Of a stretch of 64,000 bases of DNA, positions 42,545 to 52,043 are shown piece after piece. The DNA lies in assembly GCF_001815865.1 (NCBI RefSeq), contig NZ_KV822203.1, forward strand, positions 131,773 to 195,772, given 5' to 3'. The position numbers and the translations under genes are program-made. Under the pieces are notes generated by a model. That model searched no databases. It was not told the DNA's origin and worked only from the letters and a program-made list of their open reading frames with translations. Numbering within the stretch: position 1 is the stretch's first letter; each line of letters begins with the position of its first letter. This stretch comes from Abiotrophia sp. HMSC24B09. Its GTDB lineage: Bacteria; Bacillota; Bacilli; Lactobacillales; Aerococcaceae.

Positions 42545-44449
42545 TTACCAAATCGTTACCCGTTCTTCAGGTGCCAAATACATGGCGTCGCCGGGCTCAA
42601 TCCCGAAGGTTTCATAGAAGGCCGCCAAATTCTTAGGTGCCATGTTGGCTCGTAACTCACCTGGCGAGTGAACGTCAATGTTGAGAAGCAGGTTGACATA
42701 CTCTGGTCGTGCTTTGCGACACCAGACGCGGGCCCAGTTGAAGAAGAAGTCTTCCAAGTCAGCATCCGGCAGAGCTTGAGCTGCTTCAAGGGCACAGCTT
42801 AGACCGCCCGCATCCGCAATATTTTCAGAGACGGTCAAGGTCCCATTAATCTTGCCGTCACCAAACGGAATCCCATCCCAGAGCTTGATCATCTTATCGG
42901 CCAGGCTGTTGAAGTGAGCCAAGTCCTCTTCCGTCCACCAGTTAGACAAGCTACCGGTCTCATCAAACTGGGCGCCATTATTGTCAAAGGCATGGGAAAT
43001 TTCATGGGCAATCACGGCCCCAATCCCCCCATAGTTGGCGCTAGCTGATTGTTGCAGGCTATAGAATGGCGCCTGCAGAATAGCCGCTGGGAAGCAGATT
43101 AAGTTATTAGATGGATCATAGTAGGCATTGACCGTGTTGGCACTAATTTCCCAGAGATCACGGTCCACTGGCTTGTTCCACTTGCTGAGGTTGTAGCGAG
43201 TTGCTACTTGGGTGAAGAAGATAGAAGCCTGGAAGAAGTTGCGGTCGCCGACAACTAACTCCTCATAGACTGGCGGAATCTTGTCAGGATAGCCCACTAA
43301 GAGGTCCATTTTCTGTAGCTTGAGAATGGCCTTTTCGCGAGTGGCAGGGCTAAGCCATTCCTTGGTTTCTAGGCGTTTTTGGTAGATGGCAATCATGTTC
43401 TTGACCATTTGAGTCACGTCTTCCTTGGCTTCAGGGCCAAAGTAGCGTTGGGCATAGAAGTCCCCTAAGACTTGGTCGAATGCTTGATTGACATGGCTGT
43501 AGGCCAATTTTTCAAAAGGTCTCATGGCTGGGTTGCCAGTCAAGGCCTGGGTCATACGGTGGCTGATAGCCCGCGCCTCTTCAGACAGATAGCTGGTCGC
43601 ACCCGTAACCAGACGCAAGGTCAACCAGGCCTTAAGCTCAGTCAAATCAGCTTGATCTACTAGTTCCTTGAAGGCCTCGAAGAATTTAGGTTCGCCCACG
43701 TTTAGGGTCTCAGGCAAGCCACCTAAGACGGACTCTAGCACTGCCTTGAAGTCGATTTGGTCGGAGTAAGCCGCCACTTGATCCAACTTGCGAGGGTTGT
43801 GGAAGACCACATATTCTGCCGCTTCTTCCTTAGATAAGGTATAAGGAGCTAGACGGGCATCAAAGGCCATGCCGGCTGTCACCAGTTCTACTGCTTCCTT
43901 AGCATCCAAGCCTAATAAAGCCAGTAAGTCTAAGGCCACTTGGCGGTAGACTGCCAATAATTGCTGGCCTTGCGCATGGTCGGGCTCATAGTAGGTACGG
44001 TCAGGCAAAATCAATCCTGGGCGACCCAAATGCACCACATAGCGATTGGAATCCGCCATATCTTGGATGACGCCTAGGCCGAAGGGCCCTGGTAGGCCTT
44101 CTAAAATACCGGTTTTAGCCCACTCAGTCAGGTCAGCTACTGAGGTCAGTGCTTGGATGCGCTCGATATAAGGACGCAAGGGACTCATACCCAGAGCAGC
44201 GCGCCCCTCCTTATCCAAGGCTAACTGATAGTAAGCAACCATTTCCTTTTGCATCTTGGTCAGTGAGTCAGGCTGATCAATCAAGTCAGCCAAATCCTTC
44301 ATCAGGTCGGCTTCTACCTTGTCGGCCAAATCTGAAAAGCCACCCGTTGTTGGCTTATCATCCGGGATGACAGCAGTTTCTAACCAGGCCCCATTGACTG
44401 CCTGGAAGAGGTCTGTCTTAATCAGATCACGTTCTACTTTATGTGTCAT
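42545..44449 (-). CDS. pepO: M13-family endopeptidase
   Basis: The 634-residue zinc metalloprotease is of the neprilysin/PepO type and cleaves oligopeptides. The active site is VIAHEISHAFDNNGAQ (HExxH, about 475-490) with a third ligand in SENIADAGGL (about 535-544). Substrate-binding NTVNAYYDPSNN (about 434-445) is conserved. No signal peptide is visible, so it is probably cytoplasmic like lactococcal PepO. The C-terminus ends ERVTIW. Confidence 0.95.
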   Translation of the reverse strand: MTHKVERDLIKTDLFQAVNGAWLETAVIPDDKPTTGGFSDLADKVEADLMKDLADLIDQPDSLTKMQKEMVAYYQLALDKEGRAALGMSPLRPYIERIQALTSVADLTEWAKTGILEGLPGPFGLGVIQDMADSNRYVVHLGRPGLILPDRTYYEPDHAQGQQLLAVYRQVALDLLALLGLDAKEAVELVTAGMAFDARLAPYTLSKEEAAEYVVFHNPRKLDQVAAYSDQIDFKAVLESVLGGLPETLNVGEPKFFEAFKELVDQADLTELKAWLTLRLVTGATSYLSEEARAISHRMTQALTGNPAMRPFEKLAYSHVNQAFDQVLGDFYAQRYFGPEAKEDVTQMVKNMIAIYQKRLETKEWLSPATREKAILKLQKMDLLVGYPDKIPPVYEELVVGDRNFFQASIFFTQVATRYNLSKWNKPVDRDLWEISANTVNAYYDPSNNLICFPAAILQAPFYSLQQSASANYGGIGAVIAHEISHAFDNNGAQFDETGSLSNWWTEEDLAHFNSLADKMIKLWDGIPFGDGKINGTLTVSENIADAGGLSCALEAAQALPDADLEDFFFNWARVWCRKARPEYVNLLLNIDVHSPGELRANMAPKNLAAFYETFGIEPGDAMYLAPEERVTIW

Positions 44450-44528
44450 AGCACTTCCCCTTTTCTTATTTTATTAGCTCTATTATAGTCCTTTTATCTT
44501 GGCAGGACCACTCAAACGATTAAAGCAT

Positions 44529-44562
44529 AAAAAAAATGGACTAGATCAGCTGACCTAGTCCT
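44529..44562 (-). terminator. Terminator of the dlt operon
   Basis: GGACTAG.TCAGCTGA.CTAGTCC (44538-44561) forms a hairpin followed by ATTTTTTTT on the minus strand. Confidence 0.88.
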
Positions 44563-44568
44563 TCATTC

Positions 44569-44718
44569 TTAGAAACTACTATAAATGTAAGGCTGCACGC
44601 CTCCAGTATCCTTAGCCAATCCGTAGATGACGAGGATCATAATCAATACGTAGAAAATCGCAATCCACAAGATGAGTTGGAGAATTTTGGAGGATTTAAT
44701 CTTGCTTACCATATTCAT
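44569..44718 (-). CDS. dltX: DltX, small membrane partner of DltD
   Basis: This 49-codon ORF starts inside the last codons of dltD (ATG 44718, or 44712) and ends at 44569. It has a short basic N-terminus (SKIKSSK), one long helix (LQLILWIAIFYVLIMILVIY) and a C-terminal YIYSSF that matches the conserved FIYNEF-type tail of DltX, whose Tyr is involved in D-alanyl transfer. DltX is usually first in the operon; here it is last and overlaps dltD by 23 bp. It is followed by the operon terminator. Confidence 0.85.
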   Translation of the reverse strand: MNMVSKIKSSKILQLILWIAIFYVLIMILVIYGLAKDTGGVQPYIYSSF

Positions 44719-45856
44719 AAAGATCTTTTTCAAGGCGAGTCCATCCTTTCCATCCTAAGTGCAACATATCCTGCATGACATAAGGCTCGTAATCATCATC
44801 TTGGTAATCATAATACTTGATCCCACGTTGATCCAGCACTTGCTTGATTGCCTCATAGATAGTCCGGCGGTCTTCCTTAGGGAAGCCGGTGTAGTCATAC
44901 CACTTACCATTAACGGGTAGGAGGACGACACGGACATCCACGCCCAAGTCTTGGGCGATGTCGAGGAATATGTTCAAGTCTTTCATTTCTGGTGAATCGG
45001 TGACGTATTTTCCTACATCACTGTTCTTAAACTTCTCTAAATCTTGACCAATTTCATTGGTGTAATAATGATTTTCAACTTGAAATTCATTATTGTTGGT
45101 CTTGTCTGCTGCCCCTTCTTGCTCAGCAATAGTCTTATAACGTTGATCCCAATCATAGTCCGGTGTCCTATCACCTGCCATTGGCAGAGGGTCCTTGTCA
45201 GCTAGGGCATAACGAATCTTGTTCTTGAAGACATCTAGCTGGTAATGAGCCCGCGCCCATTGGTTCTCTAGCCAATTATCTGGCTCGTCTAGCAGGGCCT
45301 TCTTATAGCGAGCCAAGGCATCATGCACTTGGGGATGCTGAGTCGAGGCTTCTAGCAGACGATCAATAAAGGCACGTTTGTGTTCTTCCGTCACCTTAGG
45401 ATTACTTAAGGTATTATAAACATGCTCAAAAGACAGACGATAGAGTAAGGCGTTAGCTGGTACGCCTTCTTTGGTAAACCATTGTAGAGATTCCAATAAG
45501 ACTGCTTTTTGTTGAGGTAAATTATCCCCCACAGAACCCAAGATGGAAGCCAAGGTTAGGTTACGATAATTCCCCCGGCCAATTTCCATCAGGTGAAAGT
45601 CCTTGTAGTTGAAGACCACGCTAGGGTCGAAGTTTTCCTTGAAGGTTTGGACCAACTCCGAGGAACCGAAGACTGTTAAGGTCTGGGCGTCCATATTCTG
45701 AGTCAAAATATCCTTACTCTGGTTCTTCTCCACTTGTCGGCCGTAACGTATACTGTTATCTGGCACCTGGTAGGCCCCGGACAAGGAAGCATTGAGGCCA
45801 ATCATGCTGACAAGCGCTAAGCAAATGGCATAGACTAAGGCCTTCATTTTAATCAT
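44696..45856 (-). CDS. dltD: D-alanyl-lipoteichoic acid biosynthesis protein DltD
   Basis: DltD is a membrane-anchored extracytoplasmic SGNH-like esterase/acyltransferase that hands D-Ala to lipoteichoic acid. The N-terminal anchor (KALVYAICLALVSMIGLNASL) is followed by TVFGSSELVQ (Ser nucleophile, about 62-71) and DMLHLGWKGW (Asp and His, near 371). The 386-residue length is normal. It starts with an ATGA overlap on dltC and overlaps dltX at its end. Confidence 0.93.
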   Translation of the reverse strand: MIKMKALVYAICLALVSMIGLNASLSGAYQVPDNSIRYGRQVEKNQSKDILTQNMDAQTLTVFGSSELVQTFKENFDPSVVFNYKDFHLMEIGRGNYRNLTLASILGSVGDNLPQQKAVLLESLQWFTKEGVPANALLYRLSFEHVYNTLSNPKVTEEHKRAFIDRLLEASTQHPQVHDALARYKKALLDEPDNWLENQWARAHYQLDVFKNKIRYALADKDPLPMAGDRTPDYDWDQRYKTIAEQEGAADKTNNNEFQVENHYYTNEIGQDLEKFKNSDVGKYVTDSPEMKDLNIFLDIAQDLGVDVRVVLLPVNGKWYDYTGFPKEDRRTIYEAIKQVLDQRGIKYYDYQDDDYEPYVMQDMLHLGWKGWTRLEKDLYEYGKQD

Positions 45857-46092
45857 AGAGCAGCCACTCGTTTCTTAACGTAGGCTATGACCCGACGTGG
45901 CGTATCAATCTCTTCATAGGTGACCTCCGTTGGTGCCGTTGCAAAACCGAAGACTTCTTCCATCCGCACTAGCATCTCAACGAAACCTAAGGAATCCAGG
46001 AGCCCTTCGTCACGGAGATTGATATCTAAATCCTCACGCACCACTTCATCTTCACACAATTCTTCTAAAAGGCTTAATACTTGTTCTTCCAT
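45853..46092 (-). CDS. dltC: D-alanine--poly(phosphoribitol) ligase carrier protein
   Basis: DltC carries D-Ala as a thioester on 4'-phosphopantetheine. The attachment Ser is in EGLLDSLGFVEMLVRME (near 37). I use the ATG at 46092, giving 79 residues, because GGAGTGAGAGT lies upstream; the extra eight residues of the longer frame have no family match. AcpS at 22590 or another phosphopantetheinyl transferase would activate it. The stop overlaps dltD start. Confidence 0.94.
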   Translation of the reverse strand: MEEQVLSLLEELCEDEVVREDLDINLRDEGLLDSLGFVEMLVRMEEVFGFATAPTEVTYEEIDTPRRVIAYVKKRVAAL

Positions 46093-46102
46093 ACTCTCAC
46101 TC

Positions 46103-47257
46103 CTAACCTTGTCCAAATCCTAGCCACTTCCCTACGACTTCTGGAAATTTATTGGAGAAGATGAACATCCCCAAGACAACCAATTGCAAAGTCACTGCCC
46201 AGCTTACTAGCTTGTAGAGGGAGTGGTTTTTGTATTTCTTATAAAATTTTGATTTCTTCTGATAGGCTTCAAAGCCAGCCATTAAAACCCCGTGGTAACA
46301 ACCATAGAGGATATAATGGAAGGAGAAACCATGCCAAAAGCCCATGAAGAGCATATTGGCCATATAGGCTGCCATGGCCCGATTAAGCCGGGTCTTGAAA
46401 CGCTTATGACGAATAAAATTCATCATGACGCGCGAGAAGACGAAGTCCCGCAGCCATTGGGATAAGCTAATGTGCCAACGATTCCAGAAATCCTTGATAT
46501 CGATGGCCAAGAATGGTTGCTTAAAGTTCATTGGGGTCTCAATCCCTAAGAGGTTACTGAGCCCTACTGCCATGAGGCTATATCCAGCAAAGTCAAAGAA
46601 TAAATAGAAGGTATAGCCGTAGGCGTATTTAATCAAATAGTAAAAATAATTGCCAACCTGTAAAGCCGACAGCCATTTGAAAATAACCGCAGCAATGACA
46701 AATTTGTAGACAGCCCCGAGTAGCAGGCGATAACTACCTAGGCCCAGAAGTTCCCAATAGTCTTTCCAGTCCAGAATCTTCTCCGTATCCGCCACAAAAC
46801 GCTTGGAGCGATCAATAGGGCCGGCACTGACAACTGGGAAGAAGAGCAGGAAGCTAAGATAATCGACCAAGGACATTTCCTTAATGAGGCCGTCCTGGGT
46901 CTCTAGCAGAATCTGCACCACCTTAAAAGACAGATAGGAGATGCCGACAAAGCCAAAGCTGTAGATGGGCCAAATTTCATGTAACTTGGCCAAAACCAAG
47001 GGCAGAAAGGACAGGTAGACCGTCCACTTAAACTCGGGATGACGAAATTGATACTGAATCAAACCATATTGAAAGGCCAAGAAGACCAGCGAGACTGCCA
47101 AATGTTGGAAATCTGCGCCGAAGACACCCGCATAGATAATCAAGGAGCCTAGGGCCAGCCAATATTTGATTGGCCATTGGCGCCAACGAATTACCAGTCC
47201 GCCAAGGCAGAAAATCGCTGCTATCAGAGCAAACTTTTCATCACCAAAGTAGGTCAT
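46103..47257 (-). CDS. dltB: D-alanyl transfer protein DltB
   Basis: DltB is a membrane-bound O-acyltransferase (MBOAT) that moves D-Ala from DltC across the membrane. The 384-residue protein has about 11 hydrophobic segments. The MBOAT His lies in GFWHGFSFHYILYGCYHG (about 310-327), and NRWHISLSQWLRDFVF is the other family block (about 255). It begins in an ATGA overlap with dltA. Confidence 0.95.
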   Translation of the reverse strand: MTYFGDEKFALIAAIFCLGGLVIRWRQWPIKYWLALGSLIIYAGVFGADFQHLAVSLVFLAFQYGLIQYQFRHPEFKWTVYLSFLPLVLAKLHEIWPIYSFGFVGISYLSFKVVQILLETQDGLIKEMSLVDYLSFLLFFPVVSAGPIDRSKRFVADTEKILDWKDYWELLGLGSYRLLLGAVYKFVIAAVIFKWLSALQVGNYFYYLIKYAYGYTFYLFFDFAGYSLMAVGLSNLLGIETPMNFKQPFLAIDIKDFWNRWHISLSQWLRDFVFSRVMMNFIRHKRFKTRLNRAMAAYMANMLFMGFWHGFSFHYILYGCYHGVLMAGFEAYQKKSKFYKKYKNHSLYKLVSWAVTLQLVVLGMFIFSNKFPEVVGKWLGFGQG

Positions 47258-48768
47258 AAGAGCCCTCCTAAGGCCTTCCGGTCAACCTTACCATTTTGAT
47301 TGAGTGGTAGGCTATCTAGAAAGACGATTTTCTTAGGAATCATGTAGTCTGGCAAGGTCTGCTTCAAATGCGCCTTGAGTTCACGCACCGTTTGGAAACG
47401 TTGCTGGATGACCTGATCATAAATCACAAAGCTGACTAAACTTCTGACCGTATCACCTTCGTACTTGGGTAGGGTGATGGCTTGGCTGACCAGAGGATGC
47501 TTGATTAGGTTAGCATCAATGTCCTCCAGTTCAATCCGGTAGCCATGCCACTTAATCTGAAAGTCAATCCGACCATTACAGAAGAGCAAGTCTTCTTCAA
47601 AGTAACCCACGTCCCCTGTCTTATAGGCAGGTTGCCCACCGACTTGACCAAATTTTTGGGCCGTTAGTTCCGGTTGACCATAATAACCTTGAGCGACCGT
47701 ATCCCCAATGATTTGAATTTCACCCTGGCCTTCTTCTGCCTCTTCTAGGGGCAGCAACTTGACCAGACTGCCAGGACGGACACGCCCGACTGGTAAATTA
47801 TCAGGATAGGCATCAATCAGATCTTGATCGATATCCACCCAAGTCATCATAACTGTCGATTCAGTTGGCCCATAGGAATTATAGACCTTAGCCAGCGGGA
47901 AACGATCCAAGAGGGCCTGAGCCGTACGGGCCTGAAGTTTCTCACCGCAGAAGGCGAAACGTCTGACTTGGGGCAGCAGTTCTTGATTGAATTGCGGATC
48001 GGCCAAACAAGTATCCACAAAGGACGGTGTGGACACCCAAGTGGAAATGCCCGACTGCTTGAGGCAGTCGAATAAGGCCCCATAATTGCTTAACAAGCCC
48101 TTGTCCAATTGGTATAAGGTGGCACCCATGCAGAGGGCAGGATAGACACTCATGACCGACAGATCGAAGGAGTAAGGTGGTTGGCCGATGAATACAGGGC
48201 TCTCTCCTGGCTGGGCTGGAATCAGTGGCAGATACCAAGTCAAGAAATTGTCCAGGTTCTCGGCTGAGACACAGACTCCTTTAGGTTGGCCAGTAGAGCC
48301 AGAGGTATAGATAATATAGGCTGTCTCAAAACCCTTAACCGCCAGGTCATCAGCTGGCGCATCATAGCTCCCCGCCTGCACAAGGGCTTGAGCTTGGGCT
48401 AAAGTGACTTGCCGGCAATCTAGTGGCAAGTCTTCGGTCGTAAGAACCAAAGGTGGCGCCAACTTCTCAATAATCGCGGCCACCCGATCCAGCGGCATGG
48501 ACAAATCAATGGGACAGTAAGCATGACCTGATTTGAGGCAAGCCAAGAAATAAACCAACATGTAGGGATGCTTATGTCCGTAGACGACTAAGGGTGAACG
48601 GTCCTGGCCTAAGGTCTCATGCAACCAGCCTGCTAATTGGTCAACGGCTAGCCACATATCCCGATAGGTGAGTGTTTGGGCATCCTGATTCAAACGATTC
48701 AATTGGCAAGCCAGGACCTGTGAGTTACGATGGGCTTGGATTGCTTGCATAAATTTCAACATACTCAC
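47254..48768 (-). CDS. dltA: D-alanine--poly(phosphoribitol) ligase subunit 1
   Basis: DltA is an adenylating enzyme that activates D-alanine and loads it onto DltC. AMP-binding core motifs AYIIYTSGSTGQPKGVCVS (about 150-168), NSYGPTEST (about 297), YKTGDVGYF (about 383) and the C-terminal Lys in NQNGKVDRKAL are present in the 504 residues. As first gene of the operon it is preceded by 138 bp containing the promoter. Confidence 0.95.
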   Translation of the reverse strand: MSMLKFMQAIQAHRNSQVLACQLNRLNQDAQTLTYRDMWLAVDQLAGWLHETLGQDRSPLVVYGHKHPYMLVYFLACLKSGHAYCPIDLSMPLDRVAAIIEKLAPPLVLTTEDLPLDCRQVTLAQAQALVQAGSYDAPADDLAVKGFETAYIIYTSGSTGQPKGVCVSAENLDNFLTWYLPLIPAQPGESPVFIGQPPYSFDLSVMSVYPALCMGATLYQLDKGLLSNYGALFDCLKQSGISTWVSTPSFVDTCLADPQFNQELLPQVRRFAFCGEKLQARTAQALLDRFPLAKVYNSYGPTESTVMMTWVDIDQDLIDAYPDNLPVGRVRPGSLVKLLPLEEAEEGQGEIQIIGDTVAQGYYGQPELTAQKFGQVGGQPAYKTGDVGYFEEDLLFCNGRIDFQIKWHGYRIELEDIDANLIKHPLVSQAITLPKYEGDTVRSLVSFVIYDQVIQQRFQTVRELKAHLKQTLPDYMIPKKIVFLDSLPLNQNGKVDRKALGGLL

Positions 48769-48906
48769 TCACTCCAAACGTTTCCTTGTTCCCTATTAGA
48801 ACTAGTGATTACTTTTCTACAATTCATAGTTTACACCACGTATATGAAAAAGATATGAAAAACTCCACCACATTCTGCGAAGATGTGATTTTAAATATAA
48901 AAGAAG

Positions 48907-49242
48907 CTACTCACTAGCAGCCCCATCTAATTCTGTTGGCGGGGCTGGGTACTTGATGGCATTCTTACGCAGTTTATCCGCAATAATGTCGTCAATATCC
49001 AGGCCTAAATTATCTGCCAGCATATAAGTATAGATTAAAACATCTGCTACTTCTTCTTTAATATGTTCTAAATCTTGACTATTAGCTTCCTCAGGCGTCC
49101 GCCATTGATAGATTTCCATCAACTCCGCGGCTTCAATCGCAATAGACATAGCCAAATCCTTCTCATTATGATAAGGTCGCCAATGACGTTCATCGCGGAA
49201 ACGATTGATGGCCGCCATGGTTTCTGAACTTTGTTGATTCAT
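48907..49242 (-). CDS. MazG-like nucleotide pyrophosphohydrolase
   Basis: The ~111-residue protein has the all-alpha MazG fold with metal ligands in IAIEAAELMEIYQW and IKEEVADVLIYTYMLAD (E-x-x-E and E-x-x-D). It probably hydrolyses a (d)NTP. I use the ATG at 49242, six bases after AGGTG; the ATG at 49248 is also possible. It follows the CpXC gene immediately. Confidence 0.85.
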   Translation of the reverse strand: MNQQSSETMAAINRFRDERHWRPYHNEKDLAMSIAIEAAELMEIYQWRTPEEANSQDLEHIKEEVADVLIYTYMLADNLGLDIDDIIADKLRKNAIKYPAPPTELDGAASE

Positions 49243-49251
49243 TCTCATCAC

Positions 49252-49908
49252 CTAGTCTTGGTCTTGCTCTAGTTGAGCCATGAGCCATTCCGCCCATTGC
49301 TGATTGATGAAGAAGCCGCCACCGTAGCGGGCTAGCTCCTGGGCAAAGCTGTCCTTAGTTAGGTCATACTGGCCTTGGTCAAAGGCTACCGTCGCGACCA
49401 ATTCTCGGTCATCCCCCAGCAGAAATTGGGCTTTACCTTCCTTGGCCACTTGATAAAGAATATGCTTAATAGGCTGGTCTGGCATTTGTTGGTGGAAACC
49501 AGCAAAGACCAAGTATTTTTGTAACTCTACAATGCGGTCATCTAGTCCCGCCTCATGAATTTGAATCTTCTCCCAGAGATTAGGCAAGCCGTGTACAATC
49601 CGGATAGTGGTGACAGCCATCTGTTCAGGGGTGAAGGTGTCCTTCAATACTTGCACATCTTCTTCAAAAAAACTAGGATCTGGTTCGTAGAAGAGGACAA
49701 GGCCCTTTTGTAAATCTTGATAGAGGAAGCCGTAATCCGCCATGCCCTCATGGCCACACTCAGGACATTTTACTTTGAAAAATTCCCCAGACAGAATGGC
49801 TTCACGTTCCGGTGACTGGTCAGTGACATCGATTGTTCCATAGACCTTGACGTCGATTGGTGCCTGACATTGGTGGCAAGCCACTTGCTTCACATCATAT
49901 TGAGACAT
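49252..49908 (-). CDS. CpXC domain protein
   Basis: The 218-residue protein has a zinc-ribbon-like N-terminal CpXC domain: VACHQCQAPIDVKVYGTIDV and VKCPECGHEG, with four metal-binding Cys. The rest is mixed alpha/beta with QKGLVLFYEPD. Function unknown. Ribosome site AAGGAAGTGCCCTA. It is the first gene of a two-gene unit with the MazG-like gene. Confidence 0.82.
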   Translation of the reverse strand: MSQYDVKQVACHQCQAPIDVKVYGTIDVTDQSPEREAILSGEFFKVKCPECGHEGMADYGFLYQDLQKGLVLFYEPDPSFFEEDVQVLKDTFTPEQMAVTTIRIVHGLPNLWEKIQIHEAGLDDRIVELQKYLVFAGFHQQMPDQPIKHILYQVAKEGKAQFLLGDDRELVATVAFDQGQYDLTKDSFAQELARYGGGFFINQQWAEWLMAQLEQDQD

Positions 49909-50152
49909 TAGGGCACTTCCTTTTAAATTTCTTGACCCTATTATACCATATTAGGCTGGACTTGGCTCGTTAAAAGAAAGCCTAGCGCCCCGTAAAAGCG
50001 CTCTCTTTATTAGATTGTTCGCTATCATTTAAGTAAACAAGCCATCCAAAAGATAATCAAAAAAATAACCGACTGATTAAGTATTTTTTGCCAGATAGCC
50101 CTCTCCTAAACTCCTTCATTTCCCTCTTCTTGCATTTTGCCCCCCCTCCCTT

Positions 50153-50181
50153 ACCACTTAAGCCCCAATTTTGACCACTTA
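50153..50181 (+). promoter_or_regulatory. Candidate LytTR operator: direct repeat ACCACTTA, 21 bp apart
   Basis: ACCACTTA occurs at 50153-50160 and again at 50174-50181, start-to-start 21 bp, two helical turns. This matches the spacing of LytTR-type direct repeats bound by regulators such as BrsR/HdrR. A weak TAAGAT -10 at about 50216 with no proper -35 box is consistent with an activated promoter. The gene for a LytTR regulator is in this operon. No gene lies in 49909-50249. Confidence 0.6.
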
Positions 50182-50249
50182 GCTTTTTTATCAAGGCAAG
50201 GGCCAAACATCATGATAAGATAAGCCTGTAGTAAAGGAGGACACCCCAA

Positions 50250-51137
50250 ATGTTAATTCAAACCCAAAACCTAACCAAATGCTACGGCGATAAGACCGTC
50301 GTACAGCAACTCAACCTATCCATCCCCCAAGGCCAATTAGTGGCGCTCTTAGGGCCTAACGGGGCCGGCAAATCCACCACTATTAAGATGTTAACCGGTC
50401 TCTTGTCCCCTAGCGAGGGCTCCATCATCTTCCAAGGCCAACAACTCTCCCGCTCAGACTATCAACGCCAACTGGGCGTGGTCTTCCAAGACAGTATTTT
50501 AGACCAGGACCTAACCGTTGGCCAAAACCTCTTAAATCGGGCCAAATGCTACCGTAACTTTGAAGCCAGCCAGCTGGACTTCCTAATCCAAGTCTTTGAA
50601 CTCGAGTCAATCTTGAAGCAAAGCTATGGCACCTTATCTGGTGGCCAACGCCGTCGTGTCGACATTGCGCGCGCCCTGGTCCACCAGCCTAAATTCCTAA
50701 TTCTGGATGAGCCCTCAACTGGCTTAGATATTCAGACACGGAATGTCATCTGGGATGCCCTCTTGCGCCTGCGCCAAGAACAAGGCCTGACCATCCTCTT
50801 AACCACCCACTATCTAGAAGAAGTAGAAAATGCCGACTATGTCTACATTATTGACCACGGTCACTTGATTGCAGCCGACACGGTTAGCCAGCTCAAGGCC
50901 CAATATGCCTATGACACCCTGAGCTTAGACCTTGAAGATCCACAAGCCTTGGCCCAAGAGCTTGCCTCAGACTACCAAGTCCGCCTAGATGGCCCGCTCT
51001 TGAAGGTTGACCTCAAGCCTGAGCAATCCGTCTGGCCCCTCTTAGATCGTTACCGCCCACTCATTAAGCACTTTGAATACCATCGCGGTAGTGTCGATGA
51101 CCTCTTTATTAATTTAACCGGAAGGGAGATCCGCTAA
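50250..51137 (+). CDS. ABC transporter ATP-binding protein
   Basis: The 295-residue ATPase has Walker A GPNGAGKSTT (about 34-43), signature LSGGQRRRVD (about 132-141), Walker B FLILDEPSTGLD (about 150-161) and a C-terminal domain typical of antibiotic or bacteriocin exporters (CcmA/DrrA-like). It pairs with the permease 1 bp downstream. The ribosome site is AAAGGAGGACACCCCA. Confidence 0.92.
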   Translation: MLIQTQNLTKCYGDKTVVQQLNLSIPQGQLVALLGPNGAGKSTTIKMLTGLLSPSEGSIIFQGQQLSRSDYQRQLGVVFQDSILDQDLTVGQNLLNRAKCYRNFEASQLDFLIQVFELESILKQSYGTLSGGQRRRVDIARALVHQPKFLILDEPSTGLDIQTRNVIWDALLRLRQEQGLTILLTTHYLEEVENADYVYIIDHGHLIAADTVSQLKAQYAYDTLSLDLEDPQALAQELASDYQVRLDGPLLKVDLKPEQSVWPLLDRYRPLIKHFEYHRGSVDDLFINLTGREIR

Positions 51138-51138
51138 T

Positions 51139-52008
51139 ATGTTACACTTCACACTTCGTTGCCTTCGCCTCTACTTCATCCAAAAGAGCCGTGTCTTCTT
51201 CTCGCTCTTAGGTGCCCTCATCACCTTCATTCTCTACCTAGCCTTCCTCAAGGACAACATGGCCTCTTCTTGGCCACAGTTGCCAGGTGTTAACACCTTC
51301 TTGGATTACTGGCTCTTAGGAGGAATCTTGGCCATCGTCGGGGCGACTACTAGCGCAGCAGGTCTCAGTCAAATGGTGGCGGATAAAGAAAAAGGCGTCC
51401 TAGCCGACTTCCTCTTAACTGATTTAAGCTATAATCAAATGCAATTTGGCTACTTCCTAGCCAGTGCCTTAATCAGTTTGATTATGCAGGTTCTTGCCCT
51501 AGTCCTATTATTTACCTACTACGCTCTAACGGCAGGCATGACCCTATCAGGCTTGCAATTACTTCAGGTCTTGGGCGCTATGGTCTTGTCAGCTCTAGTT
51601 TGGACTAGCTTCAACGTCTTACTCTTTGGCTTCGTCACAAGCCTGACCAGTTTCGGCCATGTCATGTTATTACTATCCACTTCCCTTGGTTTCTTCGCTG
51701 GCGTCTACCTACCACTAGGGCTCTTGCCACAAGCAAGCCGTTGGGTCATTCAAGTCACCCCAGCCCCTTACTTCTCCTCCCTCTTCCGTCACATTCTCCT
51801 AGCGCCTACGCAAGCAGCCATGACCCAGCAAGTGCCTGACTTCATGTTACAACAAATCTTACGTCACACTGGTGTAGGCTTGGATGTCGGTTTCTTAACC
51901 AGTGCTGGCCAAGAAGTCCTCATTCTCCTAGGCTTCGGTCTCCTCTTCCTCATTCTCATGCCAATCTTAGGCAAATTCAGTCGCCAACTGGCCTTACATA
52001 GTCTATAA
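51139..52008 (+). CDS. ABC-2 type permease
   Basis: The 289-residue protein has six hydrophobic segments and an ABC-2 layout with VADKEKGVLADFLLTDLSYNQ on the cytoplasmic side. It would form the channel for the ATPase just upstream. Substrate is unknown; drug, lipid or peptide are possible. The LytTR regulator follows in the same operon. Confidence 0.88.
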   Translation: MLHFTLRCLRLYFIQKSRVFFSLLGALITFILYLAFLKDNMASSWPQLPGVNTFLDYWLLGGILAIVGATTSAAGLSQMVADKEKGVLADFLLTDLSYNQMQFGYFLASALISLIMQVLALVLLFTYYALTAGMTLSGLQLLQVLGAMVLSALVWTSFNVLLFGFVTSLTSFGHVMLLLSTSLGFFAGVYLPLGLLPQASRWVIQVTPAPYFSSLFRHILLAPTQAAMTQQVPDFMLQQILRHTGVGLDVGFLTSAGQEVLILLGFGLLFLILMPILGKFSRQLALHSL

Positions 52009-52043
52009 TAGGGGAGAAGACGCTGTTTTAGGAGGAAGCCCCT

